DNA of 64,000 bases from JAJFUG01 sp964473155 (GCA_964473155.1 CAYYNT010000010.1:1-64000); one strand, 5' to 3'; positions 41,553-51,356 are shown, counted from the stretch's first letter. Notes: a model not told the origin generated them from the letters alone. Numbers and translations are program-made.

Positions 41553-43484
41553 TCAGCGAAGCATTCCGGGACCATCCTCACGGAAAGCCACACCGCGGTC
41601 TCCCACTCGCACCAGAATCTTGCCTCGCTCGATCCCGGCTGAACACTTGGCCGGAGTATCCAGACTGTCGGCGATATCGAGCACATGGACAAACAGGTAA
41701 TTCCGGTGATCGACGGCTGATGCTGTGACCTCCAACCGTCCCACACCCATATCGGCAAGGCCCTTCAGCGTGCCCACCGGTTCTACTTGCCGGCCGCCGG
41801 AAACAAACCCTTCCACCCAGTTTATTTTAGCCTCCCGCGGCAGAAGCGTGCTCACCACCACCCGCGCGCCCTCACGCTCCACGCTGTAACTATTTGCTGA
41901 CGGGTCGAGATGCGGCATGACCGGACAGTGCCAGAGCACCCGTGGTTCAAGCTCATCCCGCCGGGTTCGCACGCGATCCAGGACCACCAGCCAGCGGTCG
42001 TCCAGGAACGCCAGTTCACGTGTTACGCGCTCCACCCGGCCGGGCGGGTAGGCGGCGGTCATATCTCCTGCCACGTAAGCCAGTCCGGGTTCATCCAGAT
42101 AATCCAGGATGTCGCCGGTTTCGGCCTGATGGTCAGCCTGGTACATCGCCAGACTGGAATCGTTCTGGCTGCTGAAAACCCTCTGTCCGCCCTCATCTCC
42201 CGGAATAGAGGGATCGACGATCAGGACTGTGTTGTGAGCCACGGTCCGGTGCCAGTATTCCCTGCGGAACGGCCCATCGAAAGTCAGGTAGCTGCCGCTG
42301 TCAATGAGGAGCGGAGCGCGGCGGTAAACATCCAGATGTCCCTGGTCGAAATGCCCGTGATCGTCGAAGTAATTCCCGCATTTGAAAAACACTGTCGTAC
42401 CATTATCTGTCCAATCGCTTTTCCATACCAGCATGCCGGTCCCCTCGCGGCTGAAAAGCTGCCGCGCCGGCAAGGCAGTGTGGGAGACCGCGGGAGCTTC
42501 CGGATCGTAAAAAATGAAATAGGCATAAGCTGTGGGTTCCTCGGTCACCCGGCCCTGGTTCTGTTTCAGTATCAGGTTGAGGAAACCCTGGCCGGTCGAG
42601 TCACCGTAAGCCGTTGAACGCTCCGAAACAGCACGGAATGAATAGTTGTCGGACAGAAGGCTGTAACTGTCCCCAAAACGTAGATAGGAGCGGTTCGGGT
42701 AGCGGCCGTAGATCAGGAAACGGGTCTCCCGGCGGGCCCAGTCGCCCTGGGACTCGATCTCCTGCCAGAGATTTTCCCCGGTGGCGGAGCGCCAGGCGGT
42801 GATGAAATGCGCGGTGAGCCACATCGTATACTTGCGGCCGTAACCGAATCCGTTGTGAACCGTACCGTCCTGCAGACGGCGGGCCGGAAAAAGCTTGTCG
42901 CGGAAGTAATCCCTGGCGAATGCGGCGTAGCGGGGGGCCTCGGGGTGGTGTCCGTACAGAGCGAGGCCGGCCAGGCCCGCCCCCATGGCCCAGCCATACA
43001 TACGCGTGTGGAACACGTGCGCCCCGGAGCGGAGATCATGAATCAGGGTTTCCGCTCCATCAGCCAGGTTTTCAACCGCCCTGGCCCTGGCCTCCGGAGT
43101 AAAATCCGGGTCATCCCAGAGCCAGTCCAGGGCCAGGGCGGCCAGACCGACAAGTTCGCCCTGGGTGGTGGTGCCATCCATTTCAATCGGTTCCTGGAGA
43201 CGGCGGATCGCTTCTCGGGCAGAGGCGCGATCTCCGGTTACAAGGCTGTACAACGCCAGGTCGGGAAGGGACCGATTGAGCCGTTCGAGCGCCTGGCGTG
43301 CATCCGGCCTGGAGGCGCGTTCTTTAACGGACTGCAGGGTCAGGCCATGTGCGCCCCAGGGAGACGCTCGAAAAAAAAGGCGCGGATGGGATGGAAAGAC
43401 CTCAATATCGGAACCATGGAGGGTGGAAATACCGAAGCACAGGACCAGGATGAGCCGTGTCACAAAGGAATGAGAAATCATCAT
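41553..43484 (-). CDS. Secreted heparinase II/III-like polysaccharide lyase
   Basis: A 643-residue exported protein. The signal peptide (~1-24, VTRLILVLCFGISTLHGS) is followed by a helical toroid (~30-340, with RMYGWAMGAGLAGLALYGHHPEA and similar). The beta-sheet heparinase II/III domain (~345-640) has the family core FDDHGHFDQGHLDVYRRAPLLIDSG and WHRTVAHNTVLIVD. These include the histidines and tyrosine region used for beta-elimination of uronic-acid glycans. The substrate (heparin-like, alginate or other) is undetermined. It is monocistronic and convergent with exbD, and adds to the many exported glycan-active genes in this window. Confidence 0.85.
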   Translation of the reverse strand: MMISHSFVTRLILVLCFGISTLHGSDIEVFPSHPRLFFRASPWGAHGLTLQSVKERASRPDARQALERLNRSLPDLALYSLVTGDRASAREAIRRLQEPIEMDGTTTQGELVGLAALALDWLWDDPDFTPEARARAVENLADGAETLIHDLRSGAHVFHTRMYGWAMGAGLAGLALYGHHPEAPRYAAFARDYFRDKLFPARRLQDGTVHNGFGYGRKYTMWLTAHFITAWRSATGENLWQEIESQGDWARRETRFLIYGRYPNRSYLRFGDSYSLLSDNYSFRAVSERSTAYGDSTGQGFLNLILKQNQGRVTEEPTAYAYFIFYDPEAPAVSHTALPARQLFSREGTGMLVWKSDWTDNGTTVFFKCGNYFDDHGHFDQGHLDVYRRAPLLIDSGSYLTFDGPFRREYWHRTVAHNTVLIVDPSIPGDEGGQRVFSSQNDSSLAMYQADHQAETGDILDYLDEPGLAYVAGDMTAAYPPGRVERVTRELAFLDDRWLVVLDRVRTRRDELEPRVLWHCPVMPHLDPSANSYSVEREGARVVVSTLLPREAKINWVEGFVSGGRQVEPVGTLKGLADMGVGRLEVTASAVDHRNYLFVHVLDIADSLDTPAKCSAGIERGKILVRVGDRGVAFREDGPGMLR

Positions 43485-43654
43485 CGCGTCTCCTGACTGT
43501 ATTCTTTGTCAATTGTGAGTATGGCGTCGAGGCATTGCCGCTCGATATTTCCATTCTGTTGCTTACTCTTTTGATATACGCTTCCGTCAGGATTGTGAAC
43601 GTGCATGAATCCGCGCTCAAAGTCAACGTTCTCCCGCCTCACGACCGGGCAGCT

Positions 43655-46600
43655 TTAATCCTTCTCCAGCAGCCGATGACGGCCGAGAAGCCGCGATGCC
43701 GGAGCTATCCGGCTCCAGGCGATGCCCGGACCGCCCTTGACCCTGTTCTCCCCTGCAGCAGTCGTATTCTCCGCTTTCTCTCCACGCAACAAAAGGGCCA
43801 CCGCGCGCCGCGCCGCTTCCATACCCGGAGCGCGCACCTCGCGGTAACCTTTCGCCAGTTCGACGCAGTTTATCGCCTCGACAAATGCCCGGTACGAGGG
43901 CCCCTCGCCGCTACGGGAGATAAACGGCTCAACCACCTGCGTCACGTACCAGCGGCCGAACTCCCGCTCCGCGGCGTGCCAGGCGGGCCACATGCGGCGC
44001 AGCCAGCGCAGATGGCGCATTATCCTGAGCTGCCAGTTGCGCGTGGTCAGCTTGAACCGGAACTCCTGGCCGAACAGGGTGAGCTGCGGAGTGGTGAAAT
44101 GCCGGTAACGGATGCGGTCGCCGCGGGCCGGATCGATGTCGAACTCCAGGCGGTCGCGTTCCAGCTTTCGCGCACTGGTCAGAAGGTGCGACACGTGGAC
44201 CTCGTCCTTGACCGCCAGCGCCCGGTGCAGGTTGCGGATCAGATCGCGCGTGGCGCGGCGGCCCTCGGCCTCGCTGTCGGAACCATAAGCGCGATGGATC
44301 AGATCAAGATATTTCCGGGCCAGCGGCTCCCCTCCGTACTGCAAGACGTCCTCCAGACGGTGGGCCAGCCCGATCAGGTCGTCTTCCGGCAGATCAAGGC
44401 GCTGCCGTGCCTGCGCCATCAACTCCCCGAACAGCGCGGAGTTTTTCCGGCCCCCCGGATCGGCCGCGATCCAGCGGCTGATATCTTCCAGTTCCCGCTC
44501 CAGTGTGCGGATGTTTTCAGGCGGGGCCAGCGCGGCCTCACGATGCACAAGCTGACGGCCCAGGCGGAAAGCCAGGCCGTTCGTCTCCCGCTCATCCTGC
44601 GGCATGACCTCGGCCAGGGCGCGTTCGATGTTATTCAGGTCCAGCGGTATCCAGCCTTTCTGCCAGGCCGCGCCAAGAAGCACCGTGTTCAGGTAGCGGC
44701 TGTGCCCGGCGAACCTTTCGGCCACACTCCTGACATCCCGGCAGAACAGACCTCCCGGCCGAACACAGGGTTCGATCTGCCCGGCCAGATCGCGCGGGTC
44801 GAAATCGCTCAGGCCCATGATCGACTCCAAAGTCTGGTTTCGGGCGTCGCTCACCACGGCGCAGGTGGACTCGCGCGAGCCGATGCTGATATGGTGGGCC
44901 GCATCCAGGGCGCGGGCTGTCTCCAGAATGTCCAGCCCGATAATAAGCTGCGTCCCGCCCTCCGGTATCAGCGGGCTTGTCTCTTTTCCGCGCGGCGAGA
45001 ACACAACCACGCTCTTGACCGAGCCGTTGCGTATCGCCATGCCCTTGCGGTTGTGCAGGGTGACCTCATAGCCTTGGTGCATCCCGGCGCGCGCCAGGAC
45101 CGCGGTGACCGTGTTGGACCCCTGGCCGCCATAACCGCAGATATAGGAGCGCCAGGCGCTGTCCAGGGGCGGCAGGCTAACCTCCGGAAGCTTGTCGAAA
45201 GCAACGCTCTCGGTCCGCGAAGGCCTCGGCGCGCGGCGCGTGACTGTCATCTCCTCGAACGAGGGGCAGGCCTCCACCCGGTAGCAGGACCCGTCGCTCA
45301 CGCAGACATTGGGATCGATCCGCACCTTGCGTCCCAGCACGGTCTCCGTGCGCTCCAAGCCCAGGCAGCCGGTCTTGCGCGTACACTCCAGGCAGTCCTC
45401 GCACACCTCCGGGGTAATATTTATGCGCCGCTCCTCCGGCAGGTAGCCGCGCCGCTTGATCACCTCGCGCTGCAAGGCTTTCTTTATCCTGCCGGTCTTG
45501 ATCGCGCAGGGTTTCTTCGCGATTATAACCTTGAGGCCGGGACGCAGAAGGTAATCCTCGGCCGTGCGGCGGTAGGCGTACTCATCCGATGGATCGACCG
45601 TGGCTACCGGAACCTCCGGCCCCACTATACCGCGCACCACACGCTCGATGTCCTGCGGGTTCACTCCACGACCCAGAATGTCCGTGTCGTTGCCCGGAGT
45701 CGGGTGCTGTCCGGTCATGGCCGTGGTGTCGTTGTCCAGGATAAAAACGAGCACGTCCTGCCCATGCCGCGCCAGGTCGCTGATACCGGCCATGCCGCCG
45801 TGGAAGAAAGTCGAATCTCCCAGCATCAGCACGCGCTTGTTTACCACGAACGGCTCCAGACCGGCGGCGGCCCCCAGGCTCTGCCCCATGGCCGACATGT
45901 CATGCATCAGGCGGCTGTCCCAGATGGCGTTGAACATGGAGTAGCAGCCGATATCTCCATGCACGACCAGGTCAAGCGGATTGCCGCCGTGGCGGGCGCG
46001 CATGTAATCCGGACGGCTGACATCGGCGATTATGTCCATCAGCAGGTTGCCAGTGTCGCGGTGCGGGCAGCCCGCGCAGAAAGTGGCCGGGCGGGCCGGG
46101 CTGTCCACCCGGTAATCCGCTATTTCAGCCAGAACACACAACTGCCTGTCCACGGCCGTGACTGCTTCCGGGTATAATTCCCGCAGCACCGGACCCAGCA
46201 CGCTGATTATCTGCGACGGCCCCAGTCCCCGGCTGGCCGGAAAGGCCTCACCGCCGTCCGGACGGCGCTTGCCCCAGACCGGCAGGTGCGCAAGACGCTC
46301 CTCTCCGCCATTCAGAGCCAAGTCCCTCAGGATTACTTTTATCTGGTCCTCGACAAACGGTCCTTTTTCCTCCACGACAACCAGGCTCTCCACGCTGCGG
46401 GAGAACGCGGCCAGGATTTCGCTGTCCAAGGGCCAGACCAGGCCGAGCTTGAGCACCGGTATCCGCCCCGCCAGGCCAAGGGCATTCAGGGCATCCAGTA
46501 CGTACAGATAGGAAACGCCGTGAGTCACCAGCCCCAGCGGAGCGCGCGCCCCGCCGGGCGGCGGGTTGATTATCCGGTCGAACCCGAGCTGCCTGGCACT

Positions 46601-47323
46601 GGCAGTCACCGCGGGAAGGCGCGTTCCGAGCAGGTGCACCTCGCCCCGCGAGCTGGAGGGCGGGATCATGACTCTGCGGCCCAGGTCAAGCCCCGCCGTG
46701 TCAAGGTCCGCCCGCGAATTGCGGTTTATCTCCGGCCAGCGGTCCGGTTTCAGGCGAACCACTCCGCCGCCATCCGCCTGGGACGTGGTCACCAGGTAGG
46801 TTACGTAACATTCCGAAGCCGCGGAAAGCTGAAAAGCCAGTTCGATCCAGTCTTTCATTTCCTGCCAGCCGCCGGGACTGACAACCGGCATGAACAGGGC
46901 GCGGCTCTTGTAGCGGCTGTCCGCCGGGGTCTGGGTGCTTGAGCAGTGCGGGTCATCGCCGACGATCACCACGGCCCCGCCGCCGGGGTTCGCCCCGGCC
47001 AGGTTGCTCACCTCCAGGACATCCGAGGCCACGTTCAGCCCCACGCTTTTCATAATCCCCAGCGCGCGCAGCGGAAGCGCCTGCGAGCCGTTGAGCCGCG
47101 CGGCGGCCAGGGCCTCGTTGTTCGCTATCGCGGCCACGATCCCGTGCTCGTTGAAAAGAGCGGCGTTGGCCCGTATCACATCCAGGGTTTCGGCCACCGG
47201 GCTGCCCGGATAGCTGGAATAGAGAGAAACCCCAGCCTCCAGCGCACCCTTGATCAGCAGCTCGTTGCCGTTGAATATATTTTCTCCCTCGGACTGCGAG
47301 AAACGCGGGTCTGTTTTTCCCAT
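43655..47323 (-). CDS. Fused indolepyruvate:ferredoxin oxidoreductase (IorA-IorB type)
   Basis: A 1222-residue single-chain 2-oxoacid:ferredoxin oxidoreductase. Domains in order: pyrimidine-binding (~15-200, SLYSSYPGSPVAETLD), a transketolase C-like part, then a TPP/Mg domain with CAGCPHRDTGN, VVHGDIGCYSMF and LGDSTFFHGGMAGISDLARHGQ. A cysteine-rich Fe-S region (VCEDCLECTRKTGCLG and CVSDGSCYRVEACP) follows. The gamma domain has YICGYGGQGSNTVTAVLA and LHNRKGMAIRNGSVKSVV, and a long C-terminal DUF6537-type region (~880-1200) ends the protein. It oxidises arylpyruvates from aromatic amino acids to aryl-acetyl-CoA, reducing ferredoxin, in anaerobic metabolism. The fused order is known from other bacteria. 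It has no operon partner. Confidence 0.9.
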   Translation of the reverse strand: MGKTDPRFSQSEGENIFNGNELLIKGALEAGVSLYSSYPGSPVAETLDVIRANAALFNEHGIVAAIANNEALAAARLNGSQALPLRALGIMKSVGLNVASDVLEVSNLAGANPGGGAVVIVGDDPHCSSTQTPADSRYKSRALFMPVVSPGGWQEMKDWIELAFQLSAASECYVTYLVTTSQADGGGVVRLKPDRWPEINRNSRADLDTAGLDLGRRVMIPPSSSRGEVHLLGTRLPAVTASARQLGFDRIINPPPGGARAPLGLVTHGVSYLYVLDALNALGLAGRIPVLKLGLVWPLDSEILAAFSRSVESLVVVEEKGPFVEDQIKVILRDLALNGGEERLAHLPVWGKRRPDGGEAFPASRGLGPSQIISVLGPVLRELYPEAVTAVDRQLCVLAEIADYRVDSPARPATFCAGCPHRDTGNLLMDIIADVSRPDYMRARHGGNPLDLVVHGDIGCYSMFNAIWDSRLMHDMSAMGQSLGAAAGLEPFVVNKRVLMLGDSTFFHGGMAGISDLARHGQDVLVFILDNDTTAMTGQHPTPGNDTDILGRGVNPQDIERVVRGIVGPEVPVATVDPSDEYAYRRTAEDYLLRPGLKVIIAKKPCAIKTGRIKKALQREVIKRRGYLPEERRINITPEVCEDCLECTRKTGCLGLERTETVLGRKVRIDPNVCVSDGSCYRVEACPSFEEMTVTRRAPRPSRTESVAFDKLPEVSLPPLDSAWRSYICGYGGQGSNTVTAVLARAGMHQGYEVTLHNRKGMAIRNGSVKSVVVFSPRGKETSPLIPEGGTQLIIGLDILETARALDAAHHISIGSRESTCAVVSDARNQTLESIMGLSDFDPRDLAGQIEPCVRPGGLFCRDVRSVAERFAGHSRYLNTVLLGAAWQKGWIPLDLNNIERALAEVMPQDERETNGLAFRLGRQLVHREAALAPPENIRTLERELEDISRWIAADPGGRKNSALFGELMAQARQRLDLPEDDLIGLAHRLEDVLQYGGEPLARKYLDLIHRAYGSDSEAEGRRATRDLIRNLHRALAVKDEVHVSHLLTSARKLERDRLEFDIDPARGDRIRYRHFTTPQLTLFGQEFRFKLTTRNWQLRIMRHLRWLRRMWPAWHAAEREFGRWYVTQVVEPFISRSGEGPSYRAFVEAINCVELAKGYREVRAPGMEAARRAVALLLRGEKAENTTAAGENRVKGGPGIAWSRIAPASRLLGRHRLLEKD

Positions 47324-47663
47324 CCGGCTGTCACCGTTTTTCCGAGTTAAATTTCATATTTGCATCTCAGGAGCGGCATACAGGTATTGTCTGAGAATGC
47401 GATTCCTTATAAAATCAGACATCTTTATTATATATATTACGGTTACCACGTTCAAGCGGCCAACCACGTTTACGGCCAATCACGCATGTGTTCCAGATCT
47501 TGCGCATGACATAAACATGTAAAACCTGGATGGCCCGAAAAAATGCAGGGGCACGGCGCGCCGTGCCCCCACGTATACTTTCACCCTCTGACAAAACGAG
47601 AGCGAGTCTGATAACTGCCCGATAAAAATGTTAAAAAGCTTTTCAGGCCCCGGACATCCCGCC
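47324..47663. other. Non-coding region between the IOR gene and the rubrerythrin-like gene
   Basis: 340 bp without a gene. The first half is AT-rich and should carry the IOR promoter. At 47548-47569 stands the perfect core palindrome (half-site GGGGCACGGCG) of the repeat family found whole at 9792-9928. The rest is featureless. Confidence 0.55.
47548..47569. repeat. Isolated copy of the GGGGCACGGCG palindrome
   Basis: It is identical over 22 bp to the core at 9878-9899. The surrounding sequence is not obviously related, and the terminal repeats of the longer element are missing, so this is a core-only or decayed copy. Confidence 0.75.
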
Positions 47664-48146
47664 TCAGTACTTGTCCAGGTTGGTGAATTCGCGGTCCGCC
47701 AGCCAGTGCTCAGGACGGCTGACAAACTGGATGATATGTTCGAGGATGAAATAATGGCGGTGCTCCTCCTCGGCCAGACGCATGAGAACGTCCTTCTGCG
47801 CCGCTTCTTTCACTTCACCCGCCTTGGCTTTGTAAAAATCCTCGCTCTGCTTCTCCAACTCCTGGGCATGCTTGTAAAGCTCGACCTGGGCTTTGTTAGG
47901 ATTGAAATAGCTTTTGTCGCCCGCATTCTTCTCGAAGACGTTCTTCACGTTCTTCAGTATACCGGTGGGCGGAAGCGCCGGAGTGCGGCGTTTCATCTCC
48001 GAGACGATCTGGTAATGATGCTCCTCCTCATCGGCTAACATGTTCATGATGGTAGCCAGACCTTTGTCCCCGGTCTTGGAGGCGATTTCCCGGTAGTAGC
48101 TCTCCCCGTCCTTTTCGAACTTCATCGCAAATTCAAAAATATCCAT
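47664..48146 (-). CDS. Rubrerythrin-like ferritin-fold diiron protein
   Basis: 160 residues from the ATG preceded by GGAGGTTTCG; an in-frame start 33 nt upstream lacks this support. The four-helix ferritin-like domain has FEKDGESYYREIA, LADEEEHHYQIV, LEKQSEDFYKAKA and LAEEEHRHYFILEHIIQFV, giving paired ExxH iron-ligand motifs. No rubredoxin CxxC domain is present. It ends in a typical short tail (RPEHWLADREFTNLDKY). The likely role is peroxide or iron handling in the cytoplasm of an anaerobe. Monocistronic. Confidence 0.85.
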   Translation of the reverse strand: MDIFEFAMKFEKDGESYYREIASKTGDKGLATIMNMLADEEEHHYQIVSEMKRRTPALPPTGILKNVKNVFEKNAGDKSYFNPNKAQVELYKHAQELEKQSEDFYKAKAGEVKEAAQKDVLMRLAEEEHRHYFILEHIIQFVSRPEHWLADREFTNLDKY

Positions 48147-48353
48147 CGAAACCTCCATATTCTGTTTGAACGCTTTCAAATGGGTCTCACGTTTTCAAGA
48201 TAACTCTCCGCCCCCGGGCTGTCAATTCTGGCAGGCAGGTTTTTTCCAACGTTCATTTGACAAGGTTGCGGCTTGACAGGCGCTGGCGGCGGACTATCTT
48301 TAAACAGCGTAAACATAACGCAACCGCTTCCGCAACTTCGACAGGGCATACGA

Positions 48354-49808
48354 ATGGCCTACAGACACCAGCGGGAATTCATCGAACGCCTGGAGCGCCA
48401 GGGTGAGCTTAAACGCATCCGCGAGCGGGTCAGTCCGAATCTTGAGATAACAGAGATCGCCGCGCGGGTGATGCACGCGGGCGGACCGGCCCTGCTGTTC
48501 GAGAACGTCGAGGGCAGCGCATATCCGCTGTCGATCAACCTTCTGGGCAGCGCACGCCGCATGGCCCTGGCCCTGGGCGTGGACAGTCTGGAGGAAATAG
48601 CCGCCCGGATCGAGGGTTTGCTGGACACCCGCGTCCCGGAGTCCCTGCTCGGCAAACTGGCCCTTCTGCCCAAGCTGGCCGAAATGACCAAATATCCGCC
48701 GCGCGAGGTGAAAAGAGGCGATGTGCAGGAGGTGGTGAAAAAAGGTGACGGCGTGGACCTGGGAGAGCTGCCAGTGCTCACCTGCTGGCCTCAGGACGGA
48801 GGCCCGTATTTCACGCTGCCGCAGGTGATAACGAAAGACCCGGAAACCGGCATGCGCAATGTCGGCATGTACCGCATGCAGGTGTTCGACCGACAGACCA
48901 CGGGCATGCACTGGCATATCCACAAACACGGGGCCGTGCATTACGAAAAAGCGAAAAAGCTGGGACGGCGCCTGGAGGTGGCCGTGGCCCTGGGCGGCGA
49001 TCCGGCCCTGACTTACGCCGCCAGCGCCCCGCTGCCCGATACGATTGAAGAGTACCTGTTCGCCGGGTTCCTGCGCCGCGAGCCGGTCGATCTGGTGCGG
49101 GCGGTGACCGTGGACCTGGAGGTCCCGGCCGGGGCGGATTTCGTGCTCGAGGGCTATGTCGACCCGGCCGAGCCGCTGCGGCGCGAGGGGCCTTTCGGCG
49201 ACCACACCGGCTATTACAGTCTGGAGGATGATTACCCGGTTTTTCACGTGACAGCCGTGACCTCCCGCCGTGACCCGGTCTACCCTGCCACGGTGGTCGG
49301 CCCGCCGCCGATGGAAGATTACTGGATGGGCCACGCCACCGAGAGGATTTTCCTGCCCCTGCTGCGCCTGGTGGTCCCTGAGCTTGTGGACTACCACATG
49401 CCCGCGGAAGGCGTGTTCCACAACCTGGTTTTTGTCTCTATCCGCAAGCGCTACCCCGGACAGGCGTTCAAGGTGATGCACTCGCTGTGGGGCCAGGGCC
49501 TGATGATGTTAGCCAAGGTGCTGGTGATAGTGGACGAGGAAATCGACGTGCGCAATCCTCAGCAGGCCTGGTGGGCCGCGCTCAACAACATCGACCCGCA
49601 GCGCGACACGATATTCACTCCCGGCCCGGTGGATGCTCTGGACCACGCCAGCCGCCTGCCGCATTACGGCAGCAAGATGGGGCTGGACGGCACCCGGAAG
49701 CTGCCGGAGGAGGGTTTCACCCGCCCCTGGCCCGGCCGGATCGCGATGAGCGCCGAGGTGAAAGAAAGAATCGACCGGATGTGGAAAGGGCTCGGGCTTG
49801 AACAATGA
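48354..49808 (+). CDS. ubiD: UbiD family decarboxylase (menaquinone-pathway type)
   Basis: A 484-residue prenylated-FMN-dependent decarboxylase. It begins MAYRHQREFIERLERQGELKRI and has ALLFENVEG, PVLTCWPQDGGPYFTLPQVITKDP, NVGMYRMQVFDRQTTGMHWHIHKHG and GPFGDHTGYYSLEDDYPVFHVTAV. The ATG at 48354 gives the family-typical N-terminus; upstream frame lacks it. It removes the carboxylate from a prenylated aromatic acid at the membrane surface. ubiA and ubiX follow with overlap or small gaps. UbiX supplies the prFMN cofactor and UbiA the substrate. In bacteria with menaquinone by the futalosine route these three correspond to MqnL, MqnP and MqnM (inferred). Confidence 0.9.
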   Translation: MAYRHQREFIERLERQGELKRIRERVSPNLEITEIAARVMHAGGPALLFENVEGSAYPLSINLLGSARRMALALGVDSLEEIAARIEGLLDTRVPESLLGKLALLPKLAEMTKYPPREVKRGDVQEVVKKGDGVDLGELPVLTCWPQDGGPYFTLPQVITKDPETGMRNVGMYRMQVFDRQTTGMHWHIHKHGAVHYEKAKKLGRRLEVAVALGGDPALTYAASAPLPDTIEEYLFAGFLRREPVDLVRAVTVDLEVPAGADFVLEGYVDPAEPLRREGPFGDHTGYYSLEDDYPVFHVTAVTSRRDPVYPATVVGPPPMEDYWMGHATERIFLPLLRLVVPELVDYHMPAEGVFHNLVFVSIRKRYPGQAFKVMHSLWGQGLMMLAKVLVIVDEEIDVRNPQQAWWAALNNIDPQRDTIFTPGPVDALDHASRLPHYGSKMGLDGTRKLPEEGFTRPWPGRIAMSAEVKERIDRMWKGLGLEQ

Positions 49809-50694
49809 ACGCGCCAATACCACTCCGGCATCATCGGGATTGACCGGCCTTGCCGCGGCTTTCAGCGGCCTGGTGATGCTTCCGCATACCCTGTTCGCCC
49901 TCCCGTTCGCCCTGACCGCAATCGTGCTGGCCAGCTACAGCGCGCCGGTCACCTGGCTCAAGGTGCTGCTGATAGTGACCGCGTTCACCGGAGCGCGCTC
50001 GGCGGCCATGGCGTTCAACCGTCTTATCGATCAGCATGTGGACTCCCGGAATCCGCGCACCCGGGGCCGTCATCTGCCCTCCGGACGGCTGAGCCGCTGG
50101 CAGGTATGGGCCTTCACTATCGCGGCGGTGGCTGTGTTCGAGGTTTCGGCCGCCCTGCTCGGGCCGCTCTGCCTCTGGCTCAGCCCCCTGGCCCTGGCTG
50201 TAGTGTTCACCTATTCCTGGACCAAGTATTTCACGGCGGCAAGCCACCTGGTTCTCGGGCTGGCGCTTTCAATCGCCCCGGTGGGGGCTTATATTGCGGT
50301 TACAGGGTCTATCTCTACCGGTGTTCTTATTCTGGCGGCGGCGGTAGTGTTCTGGGTGGCCGGGTTCGATATTATCTATTCCCTTCAGGATGAGGCTTTC
50401 GACCGCGAGAACGGCCTGTTCTCGATCCCGGCGTGTCTGGGCGCGGGGCGCGCGCTGTGGCTGTCCCGCGGCCTGCACCTTTTGTCGTTCCTGGGCTTTT
50501 CCGCCGTGGGAGCGTTCTTCCCGGTGGGAGTTTTGTACTGGGCCGGAGTGGCCCTGATCGGAGCGATGCTCTGGTATGAGCACTCCCTGGTCTCCCCCGG
50601 CGACCTGAGCCGGGTCAACGCGGCGTTCTTCACGGTGAACGGCGCGGTGAGCCTCATTTTCCTGGGTCTCAACCTCACCGACCGTCTGCTCTGA
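49798..50694 (+). CDS. ubiA: UbiA family prenyltransferase (4-hydroxybenzoate/MqnP type)
   Basis: A 298-residue polytopic membrane protein with about eight helices. The first Asp-rich motif is AMAFNRLIDQHVDSRNPRTRGRHLPSG (NxxxDxxxD), and the second is FDIIYSLQDEAFDRENGLFSIP; both bind the Mg-diphosphate of the prenyl donor. It attaches a polyprenyl chain to an aromatic acid. The start is TTG inside the last codons of ubiD (11-nt overlap), so it is translationally coupled. It is placed between ubiD and ubiX, as expected for a quinone operon. Confidence 0.92.
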   Translation: MNNERANTTPASSGLTGLAAAFSGLVMLPHTLFALPFALTAIVLASYSAPVTWLKVLLIVTAFTGARSAAMAFNRLIDQHVDSRNPRTRGRHLPSGRLSRWQVWAFTIAAVAVFEVSAALLGPLCLWLSPLALAVVFTYSWTKYFTAASHLVLGLALSIAPVGAYIAVTGSISTGVLILAAAVVFWVAGFDIIYSLQDEAFDRENGLFSIPACLGAGRALWLSRGLHLLSFLGFSAVGAFFPVGVLYWAGVALIGAMLWYEHSLVSPGDLSRVNAAFFTVNGAVSLIFLGLNLTDRLL

Positions 50695-50705
50695 GAGAGG
50701 TGAAC

Positions 50706-51311
50706 GTGTCGAAGAATAATACTCCGCTGACAGTGGCGATAACCGGCGCGAGCGGCGCGCCCTACGCCGTATCTCTTCTGCGCGAACTGGCCCGTCTGGG
50801 TCAGCCCGTGGAGCTGACAGCCAGCGAGATGGGGCGCGACATGCTTAGACGGGAATCGGGCATACCGCCGGACGGCGCTCTGCTGCCGCACCTGGCCGCA
50901 TCGGGTATCGACACCCGCCTGTTTCGTGAATACTCGAACGATGATCTCGGCGCTCCACCGGCCAGCGGCAGCCACCGCACGCGCGGCATGGTTGTCTGCC
51001 CGTGCAGCGTCAAAACTCTCAGCGCCATCGCCTCCGGGGCCTGCCGCTGCCTGATCGAACGCGCGGCCGAGGTCTGCCTCAAAGAGAGACGCCCCCTGGT
51101 GCTGGTGCTGCGCGAGTCGCCCTACAGCCTGACCGTAATCGAGAACATGCGCGCGGCCACTCTGGCCGGGGCGGTTGTACTGCCCGCCAGCCCGGCGTTC
51201 TATCACCGCCCGGAAAAGATAAACGATCTGGTGGATTTCGTGGCCGCGCGCGCGCTGGACCAGTTCGGCCTGGAGCATGGACTGATGCGACCGTGGGACG
51301 ATGCAGAATAA
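50706..51311 (+). CDS. ubiX: UbiX flavin prenyltransferase
   Basis: A ~201-residue flavoprotein that makes prenylated FMN for UbiD. It has LTVAITGASGAPYAVSLLREL at the N-terminus, MVVCPCSVKTLSAIASGACRCLIERAAEVCLKERRPLVLVLRESPYSLTVIENM in the middle and AVVLPASPAFYHRPEKINDLVDFV near the end, the full UbiX set. GTG at 50706 is taken as the start because GAGAGAGG lies at a proper distance; a GTG two codons earlier lies within that site. It is the last gene of the ubiD-ubiA-ubiX operon, 11 bp after ubiA. Confidence 0.93.
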   Translation: MSKNNTPLTVAITGASGAPYAVSLLRELARLGQPVELTASEMGRDMLRRESGIPPDGALLPHLAASGIDTRLFREYSNDDLGAPPASGSHRTRGMVVCPCSVKTLSAIASGACRCLIERAAEVCLKERRPLVLVLRESPYSLTVIENMRAATLAGAVVLPASPAFYHRPEKINDLVDFVAARALDQFGLEHGLMRPWDDAE

Positions 51312-51328
51312 GCCGGAACGTGATCGTC

Positions 51329-51356
51329 TCAAGCCGCCTGACCATTTTGCCGATAT
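51329..51356 (+). promoter_or_regulatory. Sigma-28 (FliA) promoter of the YjfB-like motility gene
   Basis: TCAA (51329-51332), 16 bases, then GCCGATAT (51349-51356). The -10 box is identical to those of flagellin genes 3 and 4; the -35 box deviates from TAAA by one base. It lies between ubiX and the small gene at 51430. Confidence 0.68.

Noticed and set aside
43457..46177. A 906-codon open frame antisense to the IOR gene
   Set aside because: It mirrors the GC-rich third positions of a well-supported gene, has low-complexity H/R/P/Q/A composition and no recognisable domain.
48300..49481. A 393-codon minus-strand frame opposite ubiD
   Set aside because: It is a mirror of ubiD with H/Q/R-rich composition and no motif.
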